Source of the DNA: Antedon mediterranea | Lineage: Eukaryota; Echinodermata; Crinoidea; Comatulida; Antedonidae | Assembly (NCBI RefSeq): GCF_964355755.1 | Contig: NC_092676.1 | Coordinates: forward strand, 27,758,288 to 27,822,287 | Direction: 5' to 3' | DNA: 64,000 nucleotides | Shown: piece after piece, positions 1-10,759 of the stretch | How positions within the stretch are numbered: position 1 is the stretch's first letter | Layout of the letters: each line of letters starts with the position of its first letter | Position numbers and translations under genes: made by a program | The notes under the pieces: model-generated | The model's input: the letters and a program-made list of their open reading frames with translations, nothing else | The model's database searches: none | Told to the model about the DNA's origin: nothing

Positions 1-462
1 CAGTATTAATACTTTGATTTCACGACATACGATATTTAGGCCTAAGAAGAAAAAAAAAATACACCCAAACACATTGAGGTTTATCAGTATTAATTATTAT
101 ACAAAAATAAAACATAAAAGAAATTAGTATTCGATAGAGAGGCTTATTTTGTCTTAAAACAATAATAAATAAACAGTTTGACGTGCCATATTATTTGCTT
201 AAGACTAAAGGTGTATTAACTTGGATTCACCATAGAGACTAATCTATTTCTTCATGGATTCACCAACGAAACTTTCGTTACAAACTAGCATGCTTAAATC
301 CTGAATAATAGTTTAATTTATAAAATGTTCCTCATTAATGTTGTGCAGTCCATTTGTGATTGGTTAATTAGTCAATCGTAATCCATCTGTGATTGGCCAA
401 TTAGTCAATCGTAATCCATCTGTGATTGGCCAATTAGTCAATCGTAATCCATCTGTAATTGA
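1..462. other. Downstream flank of the SLC22 gene
   Basis: AT-rich DNA without a supportable gene. On the minus strand it should hold the SLC22 3' UTR. The only structure seen is the 33-bp tandem repeat at 355-470. Confidence 0.5.
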
Positions 463-470
463 TCAAATTA
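355..470. repeat. 33-bp tandem repeat at the SLC22 stop codon
   Basis: Three near-identical 33-bp units (355-387, 388-420, 421-453), each with 'gattggccaattagtcaatc' or a one- or two-base variant, followed by a degenerate partial unit that runs over the SLC22 stop codon (463-465). Each unit contains an ATTGG box. Confidence 0.85.
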
Positions 471-3400
471 CACCGTCCGCTGGCTTGTAAGTCGTATTAA
501 GGGCATCCTCGGTCGCTTTTTCGTCGACTTCTCTGTTTCTTTTCCAGCATTTTAATGTTGATGAGTTATTCCTACAGATTGAAATAATTATATTTTTATT
601 ACAATGTGAATAAACGTTGTGAAATCGAATATTATTGTAAAACACAAAAGTTGATAAATCATCATCATAAACACAATTTTCTTGCTACTTACTTGCCAAA
701 GGTTTCTCCATCTTCGATACTTTCTGGAAGTTGAACATTCAACGTCTCCGGCAGCAAAAGGACCAGAACTCCGGCCGATACAGACATCACACTAAACACA
801 ACGTATGGCAATGGCTTCCACAGACTACCAAAGTATAGTATTTGTGGCGCCATTATCCCACCAATTCGGGCAGCGACAGAACAGCAGCCTATCCCAACGC
901 CCCTATATAAATGTAATGTTTGATTCTGAACTTTAGTTAGTTGTAACATTAGTATTTTATTTAATTTTCAACATATGAAAAGGAATAAATATTGAGTATT
1001 TAATTTTCCACATGAGGTATACAACTACATGGACATTGCTCTTTAGTGAACAAGTATTAAGGGTCTTTCACACCTGTTCCCGCACGGTTCGGTCCCGCGC
1101 CGTCAAATCAAATAAAAAACGTAATTGTTTTGTTGCTATACTTGCTACTATCAAAGAACTTGCTTTGCTGCTATGCGCCAATCGATGTGCGCGTACAGTA
1201 CGTAGCTGCGTACGTACGTGAAAACGAAACATTGACGTTCGATTTGATTTGCCGGCGCCGGACCGGAACAGGACGTGTGGAAGACCATTTTCCAATACAT
1301 GCTGACTCTGTTGTAATGCACTATTGTGAATTACCATCACACCCACCATCTGTTATTGATATTTGACAAAACATACATAATTCAATCTCTTAAAATGTGA
1401 GAATTAAATGGATATGCTTTTGTTTTAGTGTTGTGCATCACTGATTTTGAACACATCCCGACTGGTCTAGTTATGGTCACATGATACAAGTGGAAAAACC
1501 AACTGTACATTTAGTTGACTTATTACTTATTTTGAAATTGTCCATCTATAAGTTGAAGATCATATCTATATTTATTTATTGGTAAAAAGTACCATTATTA
1601 TCTGCTGAAACCTGGACAACATTTTAACTTCTGCACAGTACAAGGTTACTTGATAGTAGTTTCAAATTACTATTGCAGGATGGCTAGCAAGGATGTAAGT
1701 TTACTTGGAGATATAGATGAGAAAGTACTAGAATGTTCTATTTGTAATGGAAGGCTAGAAGACCCAAAATCACTTAGCTGCCTTCATAGTTTCTGCCTCA
1801 AATGTTTGGAGAAATGGGTTCAAACCAACAGTGGAAAGTTAACATGCCCTATTTGTCACAAAGAGTATCCCATTCCAGTAGGAGGGCTTCAAAAACTTGC
1901 ACCAAATACATTTCTAAACAACCTCTTGGAAACCATCAAACAACATGAAGAGAAAGATGAGGCTAAAGGCACTGCCTCTCTGTGCGCCGCTCACGCTAAA
2001 CCATTGAAAATGTATTGTACAAAATGTAAAGTACCAATATGCATAGAATGCACTGCAATGGAACATGCCGCAGGAGATGGAAAACATGAACTAATTAACA
2101 TTGTAACAGCATTTAATACATTTAAGGAAACATCAGAAGACTTAAAGAAAGCTGCATATGAATCGATACAAAAAATAGAAAAAGTACTCAAAGTAGTTAC
2201 GAAGAATGCTAAAGAACTAGAAGAAAGTAAAGAGGCAAGTCTCACCAACATTGATAAGCAAGTTCGAGAATTGTTTCTAATAATCCAGAAAAAAGCAGAT
2301 GAAATGAAGAAAAAAGTTGAAGCAAATTATAACAATGAAAAGAAATTTAATGACTTACAAATTACAAATTTAAAAAAAAAATATTCTGAATTGAATACAA
2401 ACTTGAGTTCTTTAAATCAGTTACTAAAGAGTGAGCCAGCAACTGCTATGAAATCAAATGGGATTGTATTAAATAAAATGATGGATGAAATTATTAAATC
2501 TGAAGAAATCAGGCAAAAGGAAAGCAGCAAACAAATTAACTTTATCAGAAACCAACATTTAATTGATTTATTGAAAAAAAATGACATTGGAAAAGTTGTA
2601 TTCAAACCAATTCATATCAAAGGTAAGCCTAGAGGAGTAGCAAATTGTGATGATGATTGCTTGCTGGTTTCATTTTGGACAAATGTAATTCACAAGTACA
2701 ACCAATCAGGAGAATGTACAAGCAAGATTACACTACCAGTAGGTGTCATGGTTAACAGAATGTACAGAATGAAGAATAGCAACATAGCATTCAGTGATCT
2801 TGGTAATAGATGCATTCAAGTATGTGATATGAATGGTCATGTGATGAAATCCATTGGTAGAGGTGTATTTAAAACTCCAAATGGTATTCACACAAATGAG
2901 GCAACTAATGCTATATATGTAGCAGATTGGGGCATTGAATGTGTGTTTATGTTTGACATAATCAATGGTAGGTTGTTGAAGAAGATAGGATCACAAAAGG
3001 ATTCAAATTATTATGGATACTCTGATGTTTCACTTACAAAAACTGGTAAAGTACTTGTAGCAGATAAAGGACAGCAACAGGTATTACTGTATGATGACAA
3101 GGACAAGTCACTGAAAGTACTCATCAATGGAGGAGATGAAGATGGTAAGGTAATGTACCCATGGGATGTTGTAGTTGGTGAGGATGACAACATCATAATA
3201 GCAAGTTGCAACAAACTACAACTATTCAGAAGTGATGGATATTTTATCAAAAGAATTGATCAAAGAAAAGATAGAATTAGGTCACCAGATCAGTTATGTA
3301 TCATTTCTCATAACCCATGTAAGGTTGCTTTAGCAAATCAGGGTAACAACACAATCAAAATGTTTAATTATTAAAGCAAGACTTTTCTCCTGTGTATATA

Positions 3401-6400
3401 CATTAAATATATAGAGTATTTCATATATAAATTGAAATATTCAAGTTAATAAATGATAATAAGTGATTTGTTTATACACATTTGAGATGAATAAATAAAA
3501 TGATTGGTAAAAAATTCATTCAGTTTGTTATGTTAGAGTGATAGTTCCTGATAACAGAAAATGTTACACGTGACTATTTTCATTAAAGCATCACTATTGA
3601 TTTGAAAACAGGAATGACTGTTAACCAATCAGATAACTTGATTGATTATGGGCAATAAAGGGTCTTTCACACCTGTTCCGCCTGCACAGTCAAATCGAAC
3701 CTCAGTGTTTCGATTTCAAAACGCTCCACGGGACTACTATGCCATGCGCCAGTCGATGTGCGCGTACGTAGCCGCGTGAAAACGAAACATTGACATTTGA
3801 TTTGCCGGCGTCGGATCAGAATCGTATCAGAACAAGTGTGAAAGACCTTTTAAGCACGAGCTTACCTGACAGGCGTAGGAAACTGCTCTGCGGCGAATAT
3901 ATAAATAATAGCAAACGAAGCGGTGATACAAAATTTACCAATCATCGCCACACTCATCAATGCTGGGCCTTTTTCTATAAAAACAATTAAAAATTGTTAA
4001 TAAATTGGCACAAACAGGAATGATACTTAAATTGACTCATGCAGACAATCTTAACTCCTAAATATTTAGATACTTTATTTAAAAAAACATACAAAAAGCC
4101 AAAGGTTGAAACAGTAATCTCACAAAGAGTACACAAGGGCTTATTATTGAAAACATTAACAACATTACTGAACATTAAACATTAGTAACAATAGGTGATT
4201 AAAAAATAAAGTACGATAGACTGGCTACAGTACCTCCTAAAAATATTCAGTATGAACAACACTGTGTAGCCTAGAGTAAAGCTATACAATTATGCTCTTT
4301 ATATCTCACCCAAAAATACCGTCGCGAAACATGCTAGGCCACCAACGATCATGACAAAACTGATTGTACGACCGCGCCCAAATCTACTGGCAGTGAGCAG
4401 ACAAAATACGACGGCGGGAAGTTCAACAGCACCGCTCACAAACATGGCCAGGTAATCGTTGACACCCATGTTACTGGTTCCAAGAGAAAGGCCGTAATAC
4501 ACAAGACTGTTTACCATCCTAAAGAGATCAGAAAAATGACAAGAATGACTAAAAATACAGAACAATGAAAGAAAGAAAGATCGACCATTTTAGTATGTGT
4601 CACGTCATATTAGCCTAGATGCACTTACAATTTTGGCTTCACGTCACAGCTTTCGTTCTGCTTCACTTTATAATAAGTGAAACTTTTACAAAAACAATTA
4701 TAGGCCTATTTTATACTTTTTAATAGTAATTTAAAACCCGGAACCCTCCTTTAAACTCAAATAAATCGAAGTTAGGCTTTGAGATTTAGTTTCCGTGACT
4801 TGTGATTGATAAACCTACTTGCATTGCGTTCAGTGAAACAAACAAAATGAACGAAACATAAAAGGGCACATTCAAGATTTCCAAAATGGTAGCACATTAT
4901 ATGATTACAACAATTTTAATTTGGTCGAATTAAAACAATATTTCGTTTGTACAAACCAATTGTAAAATAAATTCAGCGATTTCTTTCTTAAATTCGGTGT
5001 GCGAAAGAGATCAACAATTGTATGTCTTTTCATATCACCCTCTTCTTCAGATTTCATCTGTAAAAATACATAATGTACAGTAATATGTACAGTAATATGT
5101 ACAGTAATAATAATAATGTACAGTAATATAATGTACAGTAATAAAAATGTACAGTTATAATAATGTACAGTAATAATAAGGTGATGAATTATGACGTAGA
5201 ATTCAATGTGACGCAATTCGAATATGTTGTGATATGCAGAAGTCTGTGATATAGTGGCATGTAAAATGTTTGAAAGTCACGTGTCACTGACGAGGTCGTG
5301 TGATGACGTAATTTACTGTGAAGGAATAATGTATTTCAATAAGAATGCAACCTAAAAGAATATACGCCGTGTGAAAATATGGATGTGTTCTTTCGTAGTA
5401 TACTCTACCAAGACAATCTAACAACAGGTTGCTGAGCTCCGTGGATCAAAGGATTTATCTGTGGCTGCGACACGATAATTTTCAGACACCAGGCGGAGAA
5501 TATGTACATACTGTAGTACAGTACTGAGGTATTTTGTCGCAGCCAGACATAAGATCAAATGACTGTTACGAGTTCCTATCTTGGTAAGGCGAGCTCAGAA
5601 TCCTGTGATTAAATTGCCTTGACCCTACACATTTTCCTACCATAGTTTTCTCTAGCTCATCCGGGTCACTGAATTCTGATGGCAGTTCTCTTCCATTCCC
5701 TTTCGCCATCTTCTTCAGAATGTCTGTCGCTTCCTTATATCTCTTTTGCGTTATTAACCATCTGGGTGATTCTGGCACGAACCTGATGACATTTAAAGAA
5801 GAAAGAAGTTACGTCACAACTAAGTATTGACAGATTTGCACTATCATGTACTAAAGTTGTTGGAAATATATTTTTGCTTTTAGTATAACTAGATGAAGGT
5901 GCGTATTTTTACTAAACTTACGGAAAAATTATGAAAGTAAGAAGAATTGGAACCGATGAGACGAGTTGTAAGTTACGCCAAGACCTGATGAGATAACTGA
6001 GAAGGGCCAACAGCATGTAGCCAATCGCAAAGAACATTTCTATCGTGATGCCGGTGAAGGTTCGTGGCTTAGGACCAACTATTTCTGTACCTATAAATAA
6101 AACCAAAATAAAATAATTAGGAATGTAGACTTACGTTGCGCATACGTACGTCATTGCTTTACGCACACATACGTCATCACGTTACGGGTACGTACAGAGT
6201 TACGTTACGCTTACGTACATAGTTACCTTATGCGTACATATATATTTACTTTACGCGTACCTACATGATACGCGTACGTATATAGTTAGGTTACGCGTAC
6301 GTACATAGTTCCGTTACGCATACGTATATAGTTACGTTACGCGTACGTCTACAAGTAAAGTAAGTAAACTCACTTATAACAAAGGCCATAAGGTAAGTGC

Positions 6401-9400
6401 CCATACACGCTGCTCCAATACAGAACCGCATCAGGCAATAAAACCAGAAGTTTGGCGAAAATGAAGCAAGACTTCCGGTCAATGTGGCCAATGACAAACA
6501 AATGAATAGAACTTTCTTTCTTCCGATACTGAAATACAACAATATCTATTAATGTATATATCTAAAAAATGCCGCCACAAATAGTTTATAATAATCATTG
6601 TCAAAATTGTCATCGTAGAACAAAGTGATACACTTGCACTTGCATCAACAGGCTTACTACCAGAGAACACATCTTGAAATAATAATTAAACACTGATATC
6701 ATTTATTTTCAAATTTAAAGTGTAGGTAGATAGGTACTTACTGATCAGCAAATGTCCCACATAAAATCGATCCCAACAAAACGCCTCCGAACATAACTGA
6801 CGCAGCGGTAGCCGGTTTGTGAGAATCTTTGCACACCAAATTCCACTATACAAAATATAAATAAAATACTAACCAATTATTATGGAGAAGTAAGGGGACA
6901 TTTTCAGGACCAAATAAAGTGTCCCTTTATTAGAGGGTTGTCGTAATGTTAAAATATATATTGCCATTTTGTTCATGAGGAAATGTGTTATAGGCCTATC
7001 AAACTCTGTCTACACTATTAAACCAGTTTCAAAAAAAGTATGATGCGCTCAAATACAGTAGTGATATGTCATCATCACGTCCATATGGGCACATCACATC
7101 AAGTCGATAGTGTAGAAAGAAATGTACCTCTATCACCATACAGTAGCACCCACCCCTCCTTCGCGAAACCCCTATTAAAGAGACACTTCCTCCGAAACGA
7201 AAGAGGGACAATATTGTTCACAATGACCAAATCCCCATTCAGGGGACAAGCTCAATTATAGATTACGTTGTATATGTCCCGAAGTGTCCATTTAATAGAG
7301 GTTCACTAAGCATTCATTTACAGTAGGTTAGACTGAGGATAAACATTGATTTGACATCTGACATCCAGTTGGCACTAAGCACGAAGAGACAAATTAAACA
7401 TAATATCCGCCTCCTTATATTAACTTTATTAATTGCTTCCCCTCACAAATTACAAATATTATACGTAACGGATAGCAAGAAATATAATTAAAACACATTG
7501 TTTAGATTTGAGTCGGGAAATAATTAACGTCTAGTCATTAAAGTTTAAACTGGTAGGCCTACTTATTGTGACTCTTTCTATTTCCATGTGCCCCACCCCC
7601 ACCACCCCAACGTGTATTGATTATAAACATGGGCGGAACTTATAGAGAAGTTCAAGTAGAAGGACATTTCGGGACCCAAGAACGTGTCCCCCTAAGGTCC
7701 CCATATGCGGATCATAGGATCACAGAGCTGCACAAACAAAATAATAACAGTCTGTCAAAAATGTATAAGGTATAATGTTAATAATAATGAATATGCAGCT
7801 ATGTGTATTTTTGTCAGACTAGCGCATTGAGCAATTGTGATATATTAATTTATTACTTACAGTAATACTGTATTATTATTTTATCTGTCAAAAGGGGTGG
7901 GGGGGGGGAAGCGCGACCCTTACCTCTCCCCTGTCCATACCGCCTATCTAATACAGAGGTTGACGCCACGCTCCTCTAGACCACTGGTTAACTAATTATA
8001 ATATACACATTGAATAGGCCTACAAGGATGATGGCGTCTGAACTTGTTCTCACGTTTGTCAGATGAACTTACATCGAATATGATATTATTGTAGAACAAA
8101 ATGTGTATCAGTGTTGTGATCAAAAGTTTTAATTTTGTCTGCATCGAATATGAATTAAAAGGGAATTACGGGTTAACACGATTTAAATTAATAATACGCG
8201 TAAGTAAGCAGTAAATTAAACATGATCTAACTGGATTAATCCAGAAAAAAAGTGTTTGTTACAAAATGTTGGGTTAGTTCCATTGTGTTCACACCATTAC
8301 ATCCCTACATAAATGCATTTTCAATTTGTTTTCTCGTTTTAATTATAATTTTGCATTATCACTGTTAACTGGATATAGAAAACATGCATCTTCGACTGGA
8401 CTAAACCAGAAATTGTTTTTGAAATCATTGATAATAATTTGTACTTCTCACTTCAACGCTTTTAAAATTAAGTTCACGTTTTGATAACAATTAAAACTAA
8501 TTTGTTCTGAACTAAAAAAGAACTTAAGCATGCGTTTCCGATTCAAATAAACTCTAGTGAACCTTTCGGAATACTACTATTATAGAACTATATAGAACCA
8601 CTCTTTTGGGACACCATTCTATTCTAGTAACATCCAATAGCAATGGGTTAACATTCCCATGAAGCGAACGCTGCAGAAAACCTATCTATTGACATCAAGG
8701 GACACTTTTTTGGTACAGGTTTTAACGGAACGGGGTTGGTGGATATTAGCATAAAGTTGAAATATATGTTGTTATGTTATCAGGCTTTTAAATCGTGCGT
8801 CTTGAAGTTCATGTGACGGAAAATAATCTAGTAGCAATCCGGAACGGATGAGGATGCGGAAACAAATCAATGGATTCCTCCTCGTTTAACACGTCACTAT
8901 ATATTATACCGAACTAAAATATAGATATAGATCTTTTTAATCTTTTTCTGTTTAAAAAGTTTTATTTGTTTATTTCCACTGCTATGCGTGCTAATTGCAG
9001 CATGTTGTTATTTGTTTTAGAAGTTGAATTTCATTGTTCTTCATTCAAACTGACGAAATAGGAGCACAGTGCAACAAACTTGAATCTTAAGCTCTGTCAC
9101 ACTATCAAACTTGATGTGACAAAAACAAAATGTCATGTGCCCATATATGGACATGATGATGTCATATCACTACCATATTTGGGTATATCACTACCATATT
9201 TGGGTATATCACTACCATATTTAAGCACATCACACATTTTTTGTGTCAAACTATAGCTTTAGCAGAATTTGACTTTGAATTTGACTTTGAGAAATGATTT
9301 AAAATAAGGATAACATTAAAATGTTATTTAATTTGGCCGGAAATCGACATATTAAGTTATAACGGTCCGATAACATTTCTGTTCAAGAAATCACTTCTTG

Positions 9401-10448
9401 CGTTGAATCATCAAATGATAGTACAGTATTTTGATTGACTTTTTTACCCTCACAAAAAATTGCGAATGAACTGTTAATGATGCAATATGGCCTTGGTATT
9501 CATGTATAATTTATATATATCAATTTGCAGGTTTATAGGCTATGGTATATGATTTTGTATAGCTTTTTGTAAATTTCTATCACAGATTTAAGAATGATAT
9601 TAGTTTAACATTAAGAACTATATCTGAATCGACAGTAGTAGGCCTATTGAAAATTAAACGTCGCATTCGCGTTTTCAAACTATAATATGAACGAATTTGT
9701 TGTCCAAATCGACTACCCGTCGATTTGTAGAAAGCGTGTTTTTTGAAAAAAAAAATAGTTGTCCTAGGGGACACTTTCACGTGAAGCCTCAAGGGACACC
9801 TCTATTGCGGGATTTATAATTTGTTTCGATAGCAAAAACAACAAAGAAAGATATAATATTTCATAATGACTCCTGCTCAAAGTATATTCATCGAAACGTC
9901 GAGAAACTCGACAGTTCATTTCAGAACTAAACATACGTGGTGTTGTACAGCAAACTTTATATCAAGATATCACTTAATATGATACTTTCTCTGCCTTGGG
10001 GGTTGGTTCTACAGCCGAATGTTATTCTAATGTAAAAATTAAAATGAAAACTTACTTCTTGTATTATAGTAGAGTGATACTGCGACGTGTCATACTTCCA
10101 TCCAGTGGTACAGTCCACAACTGGCCAACTAGTATTATCAAACACATCGTCTTCACTCTCAAATTGATAACTCTTGCAATGCCGTTCTTGCTCATTCGTT
10201 TCGGTGTTATCTTTAACAATGAGCGAATTTGTAAGATTTTTACAGCCGTTTTCCGACAAGCCGTATTCAGTGCAGTTAAACGCGTCTATCACTGCATTTG
10301 TACACCAGTGATCTGTTTCGGCCGCAAGAAATACCTGGGCTAAGAAATGTATTCCGACTGGAATAGCCGTCAGTACTAATAACGCGTAAGCTCTTTTTTG
10401 ATATGCTCCAAACTCTCCAATCGATTTAAAAACATCATCGAACTTCAT
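463..10448 (-). CDS. SLC22-family organic ion transporter, complete 10-exon gene
   Basis: Predicted plasma-membrane major-facilitator transporter for organic cations, anions or carnitine-like solutes; the substrate cannot be told from sequence. Exons (minus strand, 5' to 3'): 10448-10056, 6845-6742, 6528-6374, 6090-5922, 5782-5641, 5057-4957, 4518-4310, 3974-3866, 902-693, 571-463. All introns are GT-AG and every phase matches, giving 1701 nt, 566 aa plus stop, the usual SLC22 length. Exon 1 encodes a short N-terminus, the first membrane span and the large Cys- and N-glycosylation-rich extracellular loop typical of SLC22. Later landmarks are EWNLVC, GRKKVL, PESPRWL, the NW/NSLVYYGLSL segment in span 7, and a soluble C-tail after PETL. 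It lies about 310 bp downstream of the NAALADase gene in the same orientation. Intron 8 contains an antisense TRIM gene. The stop codon sits in the degenerate end of a 33-bp tandem repeat. Confidence 0.9.
1059..1290. mobile_element. MITE family C, copy 1
   Basis: Inverted ends 'gggtctttcacacctgttcc' on the left and a diverged 'gaacaggacgtgtggaagac' on the right, with internal inverted 'tcaaatcaaat'/'atttgatttgcc'. No coding capacity. Related to 3658-3852. Lies in SLC22 intron 8, upstream of the TRIM gene. Confidence 0.65.
1680..3374 (+). CDS. TRIM-like RING/B-box/coiled-coil/NHL protein, single coding exon
   Basis: Probable E3 ubiquitin ligase of the TRIM-NHL type, 564 aa. A C3HC4 RING spans about residues 19-59 (CSIC, then CLHSFCLKC, then CPIC). 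One B-box zinc finger lies near 97-140 (CAAH, CTKC, CIEC). A long Lys/Glu-rich coiled coil runs about 145-290, and the C-terminal part (about 310-560) has NHL-like propeller repeats such as PRGVANCDDDCLLVSF and PNGIHTNEATNAIYVAD. The start chosen is the ATG at 1680, which directly follows a 'tattgcag' 3' splice-site consensus, so a non-coding 5' exon is likely. The gene sits wholly inside intron 8 of the SLC22 gene on the opposite strand. Intronless TRIM-NHL genes are expanded in many marine invertebrates. The ligase role is inferred from domains; its substrate is unknown. Confidence 0.9.
   Translation: MASKDVSLLGDIDEKVLECSICNGRLEDPKSLSCLHSFCLKCLEKWVQTNSGKLTCPICHKEYPIPVGGLQKLAPNTFLNNLLETIKQHEEKDEAKGTASLCAAHAKPLKMYCTKCKVPICIECTAMEHAAGDGKHELINIVTAFNTFKETSEDLKKAAYESIQKIEKVLKVVTKNAKELEESKEASLTNIDKQVRELFLIIQKKADEMKKKVEANYNNEKKFNDLQITNLKKKYSELNTNLSSLNQLLKSEPATAMKSNGIVLNKMMDEIIKSEEIRQKESSKQINFIRNQHLIDLLKKNDIGKVVFKPIHIKGKPRGVANCDDDCLLVSFWTNVIHKYNQSGECTSKITLPVGVMVNRMYRMKNSNIAFSDLGNRCIQVCDMNGHVMKSIGRGVFKTPNGIHTNEATNAIYVADWGIECVFMFDIINGRLLKKIGSQKDSNYYGYSDVSLTKTGKVLVADKGQQQVLLYDDKDKSLKVLINGGDEDGKVMYPWDVVVGEDDNIIIASCNKLQLFRSDGYFIKRIDQRKDRIRSPDQLCIISHNPCKVALANQGNNTIKMFNY
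3448..3453 (+). promoter_or_regulatory. Poly(A) signal of the TRIM-NHL gene
   Basis: A canonical AATAAA lies 74 bases after the TRIM stop codon, in AT-rich DNA. The position fits a short 3' UTR that ends before the MITE at 3658. Confidence 0.5.
3658..3852. mobile_element. MITE family C, copy 2
   Basis: Same ends as the copy at 1059-1290: 'gggtctttcacacctgttcc' and 'gaacaagtgtgaaagacctt', clearly inverted complements. It ends only about 13 bases from the 3' end of SLC22 exon 8 (3866), so the splice donor lies almost at the transposon edge. Confidence 0.7.
5070..5185. repeat. Short tandem repeat in SLC22 intron 5
   Basis: Repeats of 'atgtacagtaata' with variable 'ataat' spacers, directly upstream of the acceptor of SLC22 exon 6. 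Confidence 0.7.
6120..6352. repeat. Degenerate GTAC/CGTA-rich minisatellite in SLC22 intron 3
   Basis: About nine or ten diverged units of roughly 24 bp built on 'gttacgcgtacgtacatagt'. It fills most of the short intron between exon 3 (donor at 6373) and exon 4 (acceptor at 6091). Confidence 0.75.
7001..7121. mobile_element. MITE family A copy (diverged)
   Basis: Begins 'aaactctgtctacactatta' and ends 'gatagtgtagaaagaaa', with the internal 'atatgggcacatcacat' of the family. SLC22 intron 1. Confidence 0.7.
9088..9262. mobile_element. MITE family A copy
   Basis: Left end 'ttaagctctgtcacactatc', central 'catatatggacatgatgatg', then three tandem copies of the internal 'tatcactaccatatttgggt' module. 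The right TIR is degenerate. SLC22 intron 1. Confidence 0.8.
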
Positions 10449-10759
10449 TGTTTTCTGTTTCTTTGTACGATCAGAATGTTAGCCTAGTTTAGTTTGCTGT
10501 GCAGGGTATAGCCGTGTTGTTGTAAAGTTTAATGATAGTGAGATATCAATATTCTCTTATATATTTTGTTCCCACAATAATGTCAAAGGTCAACAGTGAT
10601 TCCGTCATGAATATGCATTAACAAAACTTCTAACTCTTCCTTTGAATCACAACATTTATTTCGTAATCAAATTAAAACAAAACATCCTAAACTATAAAAA
10701 CCGTCACAACTCAAAGTGGTTAATTTGAATCATTCTTAATACATTTCCTATTTTTCTTT
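10449..10759. other. Intergenic spacer between two minus-strand genes
   Basis: About 310 bp between the NAALADase stop codon and the SLC22 start codon, both on the minus strand. It must hold the NAALADase 3' end and the SLC22 promoter/5' UTR. No TATA box could be assigned with confidence. Confidence 0.5.
10655..10660 (-). promoter_or_regulatory. Poly(A) signal of the NAALADase gene
   Basis: AATAAA on the minus strand, 100 bases downstream of the NAALADase stop codon and before the SLC22 start. Confidence 0.45.

Noticed and set aside
355-470. Regular repeats that look like a small CRISPR array
   Set aside because: The 33-bp units are directly adjacent with no spacers and lie in an animal gene region.
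1012-1366. Overlapping frames on both strands upstream of the TRIM gene
   Set aside because: They lie in MITE family C copy 1, and have no family resemblance.
9996-10343. 115-codon plus-strand frame
   Set aside because: Antisense of SLC22 exon 1, whose minus-strand reading has clear family motifs.
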